From positions 57,594-68,098 of the forward strand of contig NYVQ01000023.1 in assembly GCA_002684695.1 (NCBI GenBank): a stretch of 10,505 bases of DNA, written 5' to 3'. Below are positions 1 through 7,810 of the stretch, in pieces. The DNA comes from SAR116 cluster bacterium (GTDB taxonomy: Bacteria > Pseudomonadota > Alphaproteobacteria > Puniceispirillales > GCA-002684695). A program made the position numbers and the translations under genes. Under the pieces are notes generated by a model. That model was not told the origin of the DNA and searched no databases. It worked only from the letters and a program-made list of their open reading frames with translations. The stretch's first letter is position 1. The number at the start of each line of letters is the position of its first letter.

Positions 1-1410
1 CTTTTCACTGATTTATGTCGTGGCCCGCATTTAAGATCTACTCAGGATACTGGGCATGCTTTTAAACTAATGAGTGTTGCTGGAGCATACTGGAGAGGTG
101 ATTCAAATAAACCAATGCTTCAAAGAATTTATGGCACTGCATGGATAAATGAAAGAGACTTAACAAAATATCTTACAATGCTTGAGGAAGCAGAAAAAAG
201 AGACCATAGAAAATTAGGAAAAGCCCAACAATTATTTCACATTCAAGAAGAAGCAACAGGATCAATTTTCTGGCATCCTTCTGGATGGACAATTTACCAA
301 GAAATTGAAGCTTATATTCGTAGAAGATTAAAAAAGGCAGATTATCAGGAAGTAAAAACACCTCAACTTATTGACAGAAAGCTATGGGAAAGTTCAGGTC
401 ATTGGGAAAAATTTCGCGAGGTTATGTTTACGTCTGAAACTGATGAGAAACAGACTTTAGCATTAAAGCCAATGAATTGTCCTGGTCATATTCAAATTTT
501 TAAGCAAGGGTTAAAATCTTTTAGAGATTTACCACTAAGATTATCAGAATTTGGCGCTTGCCACAGGAATGAGCCTAGCGGTGCACTTCATGGCATCATG
601 AGGGTTAGAGCTTTTACGCAAGATGATGCTCACATTTTTTGTACTGAAGAACAGATCAATAATGAGTCTGTATCTTTTTGTGAATTGCTTACTAGCATTT
701 ACAATGACTTTGGATTTGAAAATATAACAATTAAGTTTTCTGATAGGCCTGAAATTAGGGCTGGTGATGATAAAACATGGGATAAGGCTGAAAAAGCATT
801 AATGGATGCAAGTAATGTTGCTGGCTTAGATGTCGTAATGAACCCAGGGGAGGGTGCTTTTTATGGACCTAAATTAGAGTTTGTGTTAAAAGACGCTATC
901 GGAAGAGATTGGCAATGTGGAACTTTGCAAGTTGATTTTGTACTTCCTGAAAGGTTGAAAGCTGAATATATATCAACTGACGGGTCAAAGCGAAGACCAG
1001 TTATGCTTCACAGAGCAATCTTAGGTTCAATGGAAAGATGGTTTGGTATTCTTATAGAACAATATGCTGGAAAGTGGCCCCTATGGCTTGCACCCAATCA
1101 AATCGTAATTTGTACAATCACACAAGATGCTGATAAATATTCAGATGAAATTGAAATAAAAGCAGAGAAACTAGGCTTAAGAGTATCAGTTGATAAAAGG
1201 AATGAAAAAATAGGATATAAAATTCGTGAACATTCTGAAAACAAAGTGCCAATACTTTTTATAATTGGAAATAAGGAAATTGACAAAAAAGAAGTTTCTA
1301 TAAGAAGATTAGGATCCAAAGATCAGAAAAATATAGATTTAGAAGAAGCATTAACAATAATTGAGCTTGAGGCATTGCCTCCAGATCTTGCTAGAATGAA
1401 GAAAACTTAA
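1..1410 (+). CDS. thrS: Threonyl-tRNA synthetase, 5' end cut off by the window
   Basis: Class II enzyme that charges tRNA-Thr with threonine in the cytosol. The reading frame is open from base 1 and already encodes the end of the editing domain (DLCRGPH, whose Cys6 is the conserved editing-site cysteine), so the ATG at 70 is internal and not the start. 469 residues are visible. The three zinc ligands are present: Cys160 in MNCPGH, His211 in DDAHIF and His337 in LHRAIL. Their spacing equals E. coli Cys334/His385/His511, an offset of 174, so about 174 residues (TGS domain and most of the editing domain) lie outside the window and the whole protein would be about 643 aa. Motif 2 is RNEPSGALHG near 190-199 and the motif 3 arginine is Arg346. 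The anticodon-binding domain spans about 365-469. infC follows after 20 nt, probably in one transcript. Confidence 0.97.
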   Translation, partial: LFTDLCRGPHLRSTQDTGHAFKLMSVAGAYWRGDSNKPMLQRIYGTAWINERDLTKYLTMLEEAEKRDHRKLGKAQQLFHIQEEATGSIFWHPSGWTIYQEIEAYIRRRLKKADYQEVKTPQLIDRKLWESSGHWEKFREVMFTSETDEKQTLALKPMNCPGHIQIFKQGLKSFRDLPLRLSEFGACHRNEPSGALHGIMRVRAFTQDDAHIFCTEEQINNESVSFCELLTSIYNDFGFENITIKFSDRPEIRAGDDKTWDKAEKALMDASNVAGLDVVMNPGEGAFYGPKLEFVLKDAIGRDWQCGTLQVDFVLPERLKAEYISTDGSKRRPVMLHRAILGSMERWFGILIEQYAGKWPLWLAPNQIVICTITQDADKYSDEIEIKAEKLGLRVSVDKRNEKIGYKIREHSENKVPILFIIGNKEIDKKEVSIRRLGSKDQKNIDLEEALTIIELEALPPDLARMKKT

Positions 1411-1418
1411 CTACTAAT

Positions 1419-1422
1419 GGAG
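1419..1422 (+). promoter_or_regulatory. Shine-Dalgarno site (GGAG) that sets the infC start
   Basis: GGAG in the 20-nt gap between thrS and infC lies 8 nt before an ATA codon at 1431, an ideal distance. The other nearby ATA, at 1425, is only 2 nt from it, too close. This site is the main reason for placing the infC start at 1431. Confidence 0.7.
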
Positions 1423-1430
1423 AAATAAAA

Positions 1431-1970
1431 ATAGCTTTTAATAATCAAGGTGCTACACCATCAAAAGACGGGCCAAGAATAAATGATGAAATTCTTGTTG
1501 AACAAATTCGATGTATTGGGAAAGATGGAGAACAACTGGGTATTATGGGAACCAGTAAAGCCATCGAGCTAGCTATTGGAGAGGGGCTTGATCTTGTCGA
1601 AATTTCACCAAACACCGATCCTCCAGTATGTAAGATTCTCGATTATGGAAAATACAAGTATGAATCACAAAAAAGAAAAAATGAAGCTAAAAAGAAGCAG
1701 AAAACCATTGATGTTAAAGAGATTAAGTTAAGGCCAAATATAGATGAGCATGACTATCAAGTTAAACTTAAAAAAATCTATGAATTTCTGGGATCAGGCG
1801 ATAAAGTTAAAGTAACCATGCGGTATAGAGGTAGAGAGATGGCACATCAGCAAATTGGAATAGACGTATTAGGAAGAGTTAAAACTGACACTCAAGAGCA
1901 ATCTAAAATAGAATTAGAACCAAAATTAGAAGGCAGACAGATGATCATGGTTTTAGCTCCTGGAAAATAA
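1431..1970 (+). CDS. infC: Translation initiation factor IF-3, probable AUA start
   Basis: IF3 binds the 30S subunit, prevents premature joining of 50S and proofreads initiator tRNA and start codon. The usual architecture is visible: N-domain about residues 13-73 (GPRINDEI, LDLVEISPN, PPVCKILDYGKYKYE), a lysine-rich linker about 74-91, and the C-domain to the end (KEIKLRPN, HDYQVK, GDKVKVTMRYRGREMAH, EGRQMIMVLAPGK). The first ATG, at 1545, would delete the conserved start of the N-domain (KDGPRINDEI and beyond). Between the upstream in-frame stop (1392-1394) and 1545 there is no ATG, GTG or TTG, so a non-standard start is needed. ATA at 1431, with GGAG 8 nt upstream, gives 179 aa; E. coli IF3 has 180. 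E. coli infC starts with AUU, which lets IF3 repress its own synthesis; AUA could do the same here (inference). Identity is certain; the start is likely but unproven. Confidence 0.93.
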   Translation: MAFNNQGATPSKDGPRINDEILVEQIRCIGKDGEQLGIMGTSKAIELAIGEGLDLVEISPNTDPPVCKILDYGKYKYESQKRKNEAKKKQKTIDVKEIKLRPNIDEHDYQVKLKKIYEFLGSGDKVKVTMRYRGREMAHQQIGIDVLGRVKTDTQEQSKIELEPKLEGRQMIMVLAPGK

Positions 1971-1981
1971 GTAATTGCCTA

Positions 1982-2010
1982 TTGATTGTTTTTAAGATCT
2001 ATACTATAAG
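1982..2010 (+). promoter_or_regulatory. Candidate sigma-70 promoter for rpmI-rplT
   Basis: TTGATT (1982-1987) and TATAAG (2005-2010) are separated by exactly 17 nt and match the -35/-10 consensus at 4 and 5 of 6 positions. Initiation would fall near 2017, the first base of the hairpin at 2017-2050, about 70 nt before the rpmI ATG. The sequence is A+T-rich, so a chance match is possible. If real, the ribosomal-protein genes could be transcribed apart from thrS-infC. Confidence 0.4.
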
Positions 2011-2016
2011 ACAATA

Positions 2017-2050
2017 AAATTATTGGCTGTACAAGGGCTGCCAATAATTT
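2017..2050 (+). promoter_or_regulatory. Perfect 11-bp hairpin in the rpmI leader
   Basis: Bases 2017-2027 pair without mismatch with 2040-2050, leaving a 12-nt loop (2028-2039, TGTACAAGGGCT). It lies in the 115-nt infC-rpmI gap, 35 nt before the rpmI start. GGGC in the loop (2035-2038) could pair with GCCC (2088-2091), which includes the G of the rpmI ATG. In E. coli, L20 represses rpmI translation through a structured leader with a long-range pseudoknot, so a comparable role is plausible but only inferred. It is a poor intrinsic terminator: the lower stem is A/T and no continuous T run follows. Confidence 0.5.
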
Positions 2051-2085
2051 AATTAATAATAACCACTTCAAGAGAGACGTGCGAA

Positions 2086-2283
2086 ATGCCCAAAATGAAA
2101 ACAAAAAGCGGAGCCAAAAAAAGGTTTCGACTTACATCTTCTGGAAAAGTAAAAGCACCAGCTGCTTTTTTATCACATAATTTAAGAAGAAGGTCACAGA
2201 AAATGAAAAGACAATCTCGTGGCACTATGATTCTTAATGAATGTGATGCTCGCATCGTTAGACGTTTTTTACCTTACGCATAA
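2086..2283 (+). CDS. rpmI: 50S ribosomal protein L35
   Basis: Small, highly basic component of the large ribosomal subunit. The 65-aa product is normal for L35. It opens with the conserved MPKMKTKSGAKKRF and ends with IVRRFLPYA, the family pattern in which a basic loop-rich body is followed by the LPY-type tail. The start is supported by a purine-rich GAGAGA stretch (2072-2077) 8 nt upstream. It is followed after 12 nt by rplT, the usual L35-L20 pair. The 115-nt leader upstream has a promoter-like sequence and a hairpin, the best place in the window for control of L35 and L20 synthesis. Confidence 0.97.
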   Translation: MPKMKTKSGAKKRFRLTSSGKVKAPAAFLSHNLRRRSQKMKRQSRGTMILNECDARIVRRFLPYA

Positions 2284-2295
2284 TTAGGAGTTTTT

Positions 2296-2649
2296 ATGGC
2301 AAAAGTTAAAAGAGGCGTTATTACACATGCACGCCACAAAAAAGTTATTGATGCCGCAAAAGGGTATTACGGCAGAAGAAAAAATGTTTTTAGAGTTGCT
2401 AAACAGGCTGTAGACAAAGCTAGGCAGTATGCCTATAGGGATAGGAGAGTTCGAAAAAGAGATTTTAGAGCTTTATGGATCCAAAGAATTAATGCAGCTG
2501 TAAGGGCACATGGTTTGACATACAGCCAGTTTATATTTGCAATGTCTAAAACAGATTTAGAGCTAGATAGAAAGATGTTATCTGAAATAGCTATTTCAGA
2601 TCCTGATACTTTTAAAAATATTGTGGATACTGCAAAATCACAACTCTAG
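2296..2649 (+). CDS. rplT: 50S ribosomal protein L20
   Basis: L20 binds 23S rRNA directly and is needed early in 50S assembly; in E. coli and Bacillus it also represses its own operon by binding the mRNA leader. The 117-aa product has the typical length. A long basic N-terminal region (MAKVKRGV, KGYYGRRKNVFR, AKQAVDKARQYAYRDRR) is followed by the conserved core RALWIQRINAAVRAHGLTYS and a globular C-terminal domain (DRKMLSEIAI). The FRALWIQRINAAVR block looks alphaproteobacterial to me, from memory. AGGAG (2286-2290) sits 5 nt before the ATG, one of the clearest Shine-Dalgarno sites here. The pheS start follows after 12 nt. Confidence 0.98.
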   Translation: MAKVKRGVITHARHKKVIDAAKGYYGRRKNVFRVAKQAVDKARQYAYRDRRVRKRDFRALWIQRINAAVRAHGLTYSQFIFAMSKTDLELDRKMLSEIAISDPDTFKNIVDTAKSQL

Positions 2650-2661
2650 GTATCAATTTTT

Positions 2662-3729
2662 ATGCAAGATCACTTACAGCTTAAAAATGAAATACTTCAA
2701 AAAATAAATAGTTCATCTGATCTAAATGATTTAGACGATGTACGTATTCAGTTTCTTGGTAAAAAAGGTAGTCTAACTTTATTAATGAAGCAGTTGGGTT
2801 CCTATGAACCTGAAAAAAGAAAAGAAATTGGACAAAAGCTTAATGAAATCCAGAAAGATGTTCTAGAGGCTATAGAAAATAAAAAACTAGTATTGAGAAA
2901 AAACCATCTCAACAAAAAACTAGAAAATGAGAGTATTGATATTTCTTTACCAACTAGACCAGAAAATCAAGGTAGAATTCATCCGTTAACTAAAACAATG
3001 GACGAAGTTGTTTCAATTTTTGCTCAAATGGGATTTTCTGTTGCGGATGGACCAGATATAGAGAGTGATTATTATAACTTTACTGCATTAAATATTCCAC
3101 AAGAGCACCCAGCTAGGCAGGAGCATGACACTTTTTATTTCAATGCTGACGCAAATGGAGACCGTAAAGTTCTCAGGACACACACCAGTCCAGTTCAGAT
3201 AAGAACAATGGAAAAGTTAAAACCTCCATTAAGAGTTATCGTACCAGGCAGAACATATAGAAGTGACCATGATGCAACTCATAGTCCTATGTTTCATCAA
3301 TGTGAAGGGTTAGTTATTGGTGATAATTTAAATATGAGTCATCTAAAAGGATGTTTAATTGAATTTTGTAGAGTGTTCTTTGGAGTTGAAGATTTACCAG
3401 TAAGATTTAGACCAAGTTACTTTCCTTTCACAGAACCATCTGCGGAAGTTGATATAGGATGTTCAAAAAAAGATGGTGAACTCAAAATTGGTCCAGGTGA
3501 TGAATGGTTAGAGATTCTAGGTAGTGGAATGGTTAATCCAAGAGTTCTTCAAAATTGTGGAATTGACCCAAATGAGCATCAGGGATTTGCTTTTGGAATG
3601 GGTCTTGAAAGAATAGCAATGTTAAAATATGGTATTCCTGATTTAAGGCCATTCTTTGAATCTGATTTGAGATGGATGAAGCACTATGGTTTTTTCTCTT
3701 ATGAACAAACATCTATTCATCAAGGTTAA
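2662..3729 (+). CDS. pheS: Phenylalanyl-tRNA synthetase alpha subunit
   Basis: Catalytic subunit of the (alpha-beta)2 PheRS, which charges tRNA-Phe. The 355-aa product fits the family (roughly 330-360). Residues 1-95 are charged and likely form the helical coiled coil that binds tRNA. The class II core follows: HPLTKTMDEV near 107-116 (motif 1 region), RTHTSPVQIR at 172-181, PGRTYRSD (195-202) with FHQCEGL (211-217) for motif 2, FTEPS at 256-260, and GFAFGMGLERIAM at 308-320 for motif 3. No clear Shine-Dalgarno site precedes the ATG; the 12-nt gap after rplT is mostly T, so translation may rely on coupling to rplT. No phenylalanine-rich leader peptide or attenuator like the E. coli pheM leader was found upstream. 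Confidence 0.98.
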   Translation: MQDHLQLKNEILQKINSSSDLNDLDDVRIQFLGKKGSLTLLMKQLGSYEPEKRKEIGQKLNEIQKDVLEAIENKKLVLRKNHLNKKLENESIDISLPTRPENQGRIHPLTKTMDEVVSIFAQMGFSVADGPDIESDYYNFTALNIPQEHPARQEHDTFYFNADANGDRKVLRTHTSPVQIRTMEKLKPPLRVIVPGRTYRSDHDATHSPMFHQCEGLVIGDNLNMSHLKGCLIEFCRVFFGVEDLPVRFRPSYFPFTEPSAEVDIGCSKKDGELKIGPGDEWLEILGSGMVNPRVLQNCGIDPNEHQGFAFGMGLERIAMLKYGIPDLRPFFESDLRWMKHYGFFSYEQTSIHQG

Positions 3730-3734
3730 AACTT

Positions 3735-6143
3735 ATGAAATTTACTTTAAATTGGCTTCTAGAACATTTAGACACTGATAAAAGCTTAAATGAAATAACA
3801 GATAAGCTATCCATGTTAGGTTTGGAAGTAGAAGAGGTAACAGATAAATCTCAAAAACTTAAAGATTTTGTAATTGCAAAAGTAGTAGATGAGAAGTCTC
3901 ACCCTAATGCAGATAGGCTTAAAATTTTATCTGTAGATGATAATTCAGGAGATATTCATCAAGTAATTTGTGGTGCACCAAATGCTAAAAAAAATCTAAT
4001 TGGAGTATTCGCAAAACCTGGAGTTTATATACCTGGTATTGATCTTAAGCTTGAAGTAGGTGAAATTAGAGGAGAAAAATCTTATGGAATGATGTGTTCA
4101 GAACGTGAATTAGAAATTTCTGATGAACATGATGGTATAATAGAAATAGACGAGAATGTTAAGATTGGTTCAAGTTTTTTAGAATGGTCAGGTCTCGGTG
4201 ATCCAATTATCACAATTGGGATAACACCCAACAGAGCTGACTGTCTTGGTGTTAGAGGTATTGCAAGAGATCTAGCCGCATCAGGCTTTGGAAAACTAAA
4301 ACCATTAAAAATTAAAGAAATAGAAGGCACTTTTGAAAGCCCAAAACAATTTTCAATTTCTGAGGAATTGAATTCAAAAAAACTTGTTCCCTCATTAACA
4401 AGTAGATACTTTAGAGGATTAAATAATAATCAAAGTCCTAAATGGATGCAACAAAGACTTATTGCAATTGGCCAAAGGCCAATTTCTGCTCTTGTAGATA
4501 TTACTAATTATGTAATGTTTGACCTAAATAGACCCTTACATGCATATGATGGTCAAAATATTTCAGGAGACAAATTAGACATTAGGTATGCAAAACAAAA
4601 TGAAGAAATTACAACACTCAATGATAAGCAATATTTGCTATCAGGCGATGATATTATTATATCGGACGCAATTGGTGCAGATGATTTAGCTGGCATAATG
4701 GGGGGCGCTAGAACCGGTGTTTCTGAAAGAACTAAAGAAATGTTTTTAGAAATAGCGATATTTGATCCTATCAGTATATCAAAAACTGGCAGAAAAATAA
4801 ATCTCAATTCAGATGCAAGATACAGATTTGAAAGGGGTTTAGATCAAGAATGCCCTAGATGGGTTCATAATCATGTAACCAATTTAGTTTTAGACATTTG
4901 CGGTGGTGAAGTCAGTTATCCACAACATATTGGTAGTGGTACTAATTGGAATAGAGAAATTAAGTTTAACGTAGAAAGTGTTTTGAAACTTACTGGCGTT
5001 GAGGTTGAAGAAAATAAAATAATACAAATATTCAATGATTTGGGTTTTGAAGTTCGAAAAAAAGAAAGTACTTGGACTGTAAGCCCACCTCCTTGGAGGA
5101 ATGATATTGATGGACCTGCTGATTTAGTGGAGGAAATAATCAGGATTTATGGTTACGAAAATATTCCTGAAGCTAAGCTTTTTGATAAAAATGTAATACC
5201 CAAACCTGCAATAAATAGAGAAAACAAAAGGCTAAATTCAGTTAAGTCAATGTTAGCTAGTAGGGGTTTGTATGAAAGTATCTCATACTCTTTTTTATCT
5301 AGTAAAGACGCAAAAAAATTTATTGAAGGTGATTTATCTAATTTAATAATCTCTAATCCTATTAGTAGTGATTTAGATTGTATGAGGCCCTCGCTTTTAC
5401 CAAATTTAATTTCTAGTAGTTCCAGAAATTTCAAAAAAGGCTTTGAAAGTGCTTCTATTTTTGAAGTTGGACCCACATTCAAAGGTCAACTTCCCGAAGA
5501 CCAAGTTATTAAAATAAGTGGTATAAGATACGGAAAAACAGGAAACAAAGATTGGACAAATAGTTCAAGAGAATTTGATTGGTTAGATGTTAAGGCTGAC
5601 GTTGAGGCTGTCATTAAATTATGTGGAATGAATCCTTCAAAAATCCAGCTAAAGAGATCCATATCTGATTACTATCATCCAGGACGAAGTGGAATATTTT
5701 CTTTAGGTAAAAATGAAGTTGCACGGTTTGGAGAAATTCATCCTTTAATACTTGAACATTTTAATCTTAAAACAAATGTAGTTGGTTTTGAAATTAATAT
5801 TGAAAATATTCCCCTTCCTAAAAAAGTCAGCTCTATAAAAAAACTTTTAATATTAGAAAGTCTTCAAGATGTGAAAAGAGAGTTCTCATTTATTATCGAT
5901 AAAACTATTTCATCCGGTGAAATTACGAGATGCATTTCATCTGTTGATAAGGAAAAAATTAAAGAGGTAAGAGTTTTTGATGTATATGAAGGTGAAAAAA
6001 TTGATGAAGATAAAAAATCTTTTGGTGTAACGTTGGTGCTTCAGCCAAGAGAGAAATCCTTTTCAGATGATCAGTTAGAAGAACTATCAAAGACTATTAT
6101 TAATACTGTATCTAGTAAATTAGGTGGATTTCTTAGAGACTAA
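3735..6143 (+). CDS. pheT: Phenylalanyl-tRNA synthetase beta subunit
   Basis: Partner of PheS: it binds tRNA-Phe, holds the enzyme together and clears mischarged Tyr-tRNA-Phe. The full-length 802-aa bacterial architecture is present: a tRNA-binding OB fold at about 44-148 (HPNADRLKI, VICGAPN, SYGMMCSE), the B3/B4 editing region at about 215-385 (LVDITNYVMFDLNRPLHAYD, RYRFERGLD), the B5 domain at about 404-475 (PPPWRNDIDGPADLVEEIIR), a catalytic-like core without class II motifs at about 490-700, and a C-terminal ferredoxin-fold anticodon-binding domain at about 709-802 (KREFSFIID, FGVTLVLQP). It starts 5 nt after the pheS stop; AAGG (3722-3725), inside the end of pheS, is a plausible weak ribosome site 9 nt away. 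Its TAA overlaps the stop codon of the convergent leuA. Confidence 0.98.
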   Translation: MKFTLNWLLEHLDTDKSLNEITDKLSMLGLEVEEVTDKSQKLKDFVIAKVVDEKSHPNADRLKILSVDDNSGDIHQVICGAPNAKKNLIGVFAKPGVYIPGIDLKLEVGEIRGEKSYGMMCSERELEISDEHDGIIEIDENVKIGSSFLEWSGLGDPIITIGITPNRADCLGVRGIARDLAASGFGKLKPLKIKEIEGTFESPKQFSISEELNSKKLVPSLTSRYFRGLNNNQSPKWMQQRLIAIGQRPISALVDITNYVMFDLNRPLHAYDGQNISGDKLDIRYAKQNEEITTLNDKQYLLSGDDIIISDAIGADDLAGIMGGARTGVSERTKEMFLEIAIFDPISISKTGRKINLNSDARYRFERGLDQECPRWVHNHVTNLVLDICGGEVSYPQHIGSGTNWNREIKFNVESVLKLTGVEVEENKIIQIFNDLGFEVRKKESTWTVSPPPWRNDIDGPADLVEEIIRIYGYENIPEAKLFDKNVIPKPAINRENKRLNSVKSMLASRGLYESISYSFLSSKDAKKFIEGDLSNLIISNPISSDLDCMRPSLLPNLISSSSRNFKKGFESASIFEVGPTFKGQLPEDQVIKISGIRYGKTGNKDWTNSSREFDWLDVKADVEAVIKLCGMNPSKIQLKRSISDYYHPGRSGIFSLGKNEVARFGEIHPLILEHFNLKTNVVGFEINIENIPLPKKVSSIKKLLILESLQDVKREFSFIIDKTISSGEITRCISSVDKEKIKEVRVFDVYEGEKIDEDKKSFGVTLVLQPREKSFSDDQLEELSKTIINTVSSKLGGFLRD

Positions 6144-7810
6144 ATCCTATTTATTGCACTTATTACAGCCTTTATTGGGGCGAGAGTAATTGATGTGTCT
6201 ATTCCAACACCATAAACACTTTTGCCTTTTTCATCAGGAACTTTAATTTCTACGTACGCAGCAGCTTCAGCAGTTGACCCTGAACTCCTCGTGTTTTGGC
6301 CAAAATCACTCAACCTGAATGATAAGTCAAACCTCTCTCTCATAGCAGTTACAAATGCACTAATTGGACCATTGCCAGATGCTGAAATTTCAATATTCTC
6401 ATTTAAAAAGTTAACAGTGGCATTAATCTGCTCTTTATTACTATTCCTAGAGAATTTTTTGCTGTCAAAATTAATTAATTTAAATTTCCCACCTTCTAAA
6501 TATTCACTACTAAAAATATCCCAGATCATTTTTGAGGATATTTCTTTACCAGTTTTATCAGCCATTTTTTGAACTGACTGACTGAACTCAATTTGTGCTC
6601 CTCTAGGAAGAAAAATATTGTGATCTTGCTCAAGAAGCCATGCAGAGCCTGCTTTCCCAGATTGTGAATTTACTCTAATTATAGCTTCATAGGTTTTGCC
6701 AATATCACTCGGATCAATTGGTAGATATGGGACTTCCCACTTCTCTTGGTTGGATTTAGTAATTGCTTCCATACCTTTTCTAATTGCATCTTGATGGCTT
6801 CCAGAAAATGCAGTATGCACCAAGGATCCAGCATATGGATGTCTTTGATGAATTGGTAACTGAGTACAAAATTCAGCTGTTTCTATTAATTGATTAACAT
6901 CTTTAAAATCTAATTTTGGATCCACACCTTGAGTAAACATATTCAAACCTAATGTTACAATGTCAACATTACCTGTTCTCTCACCATTCCCAAACAAAGT
7001 TCCTTCAACTCTGTCTGCACCAGCCATAAGTGCTAATTCGGTCGCTGCTACACCTGTCCCTCTATCATTATGAGGATGCAAAGATACAATTACTCTTTCT
7101 CTATTGCTAAAATTATTAATCATCCATTCTATTTGGTCAGCATAAATATTTGGTGTTGACATCTCAACAGTTGCAGGAAGATTTATTATAACAGGGTTAT
7201 CAGCGTCTGCTTCCCAACAATCTAAAACTTCTTCGCAAACTTCGAGTGCATAATCAAGTTCTGTTCCAGTAAAACTTTCAGGCGAGTACTGAAGTTTTAA
7301 ACTTTTATTATTTGTAGAATTAATTTTATTGTAAATGTATTTTGCACCATCAAGTGCTATTTCTTTAACACCTTGCATATCCTGTTTAAAAACAACCTTT
7401 CTTTGTAAGGTTGAAACTGAATTATAAAGATGGATTATCGCAGAATTACAATCAATCAAAGATTCAAACGTTTTATCAATAAGATGTTCCCTGGCTTGAG
7501 TAAGAACCTGAATAGTTACATCATTAGGAATAATTTTATTTTCAATTAAGTATCTACAAAAATTATAATCTGTATCAGAAGCAGATGGAAAACCAATTTC
7601 AATTTCTTTAAATCCCATTGAAACTAGAGTTTTAAAAAGCCTTAACTTTTTTGGAGTATCCATAGGTTCAATTAAAGATTGATTGCCATCTCTTAAATCT
7701 ACGCTGCACCAAACTGGTGCTTTAGAAATAATATTATTTGGCCATTTTCTATCATTTAAATTAATTCTCTTAAATGATGTGTACTTTGATTTTGGATTAA
7801 ATTCTGACAT
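6140..7810 (-). CDS. leuA: 2-isopropylmalate synthase, long form
   Basis: First committed step of leucine biosynthesis: acetyl-CoA plus 2-oxoisovalerate gives 2-isopropylmalate. The 556-aa product belongs to the long type known from Mycobacterium and Corynebacterium, not the roughly 520-aa E. coli type. Catalytic barrel residues are visible: Arg40 and Asp41 in VDLRDGNQ, His245 and His247 in SLHPHND, and Asn281 after GNGERTG. They align with Mtb LeuA Asp81/His285/His287/Asn321 at a constant offset of 40. Also seen are YSPESFTGTELDYALE (175-190) and NLPATVEMSTP (210-220). Residues about 430-556 form the leucine-sensing regulatory domain (SGNGPISAFVTAM), so feedback inhibition by leucine is expected. 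The ATG has no clear Shine-Dalgarno site. No other leu gene is in the window. The TAG stop overlaps the pheT TAA by 3 nt within a 4-nt gene overlap. Confidence 0.96.
   Translation of the reverse strand: MSEFNPKSKYTSFKRINLNDRKWPNNIISKAPVWCSVDLRDGNQSLIEPMDTPKKLRLFKTLVSMGFKEIEIGFPSASDTDYNFCRYLIENKIIPNDVTIQVLTQAREHLIDKTFESLIDCNSAIIHLYNSVSTLQRKVVFKQDMQGVKEIALDGAKYIYNKINSTNNKSLKLQYSPESFTGTELDYALEVCEEVLDCWEADADNPVIINLPATVEMSTPNIYADQIEWMINNFSNRERVIVSLHPHNDRGTGVAATELALMAGADRVEGTLFGNGERTGNVDIVTLGLNMFTQGVDPKLDFKDVNQLIETAEFCTQLPIHQRHPYAGSLVHTAFSGSHQDAIRKGMEAITKSNQEKWEVPYLPIDPSDIGKTYEAIIRVNSQSGKAGSAWLLEQDHNIFLPRGAQIEFSQSVQKMADKTGKEISSKMIWDIFSSEYLEGGKFKLINFDSKKFSRNSNKEQINATVNFLNENIEISASGNGPISAFVTAMRERFDLSFRLSDFGQNTRSSGSTAEAAAYVEIKVPDEKGKSVYGVGIDTSITLAPIKAVISAINRI

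Noticed and set aside
70..72. ATG at 70 as the thrS start
   Set aside because: The frame is open to base 1 and the 23 upstream codons encode the conserved end of the editing domain (DLCRGPH), so the start is outside the window.
1545..1547. ATG at 1545 as the infC start
   Set aside because: It would delete 38 residues including the conserved N-domain start and lacks a suitably placed ribosome site.
2017..2050. Hairpin read as an intrinsic terminator after infC
   Set aside because: The stem base is A/T, only three G/C pairs close the top, and no continuous T run follows; the 3' flank is TTTAATTAA-like. A leader role fits better.
5153..5482. 109-codon minus-strand frame inside pheT
   Set aside because: It is antisense to a fully conserved PheT coding region, with no start signals and no recognisable product.
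6222..6572. 116-codon plus-strand frame inside leuA
   Set aside because: It lies antisense within the well-conserved regulatory region of LeuA; the low-complexity product is a shadow of the real gene.
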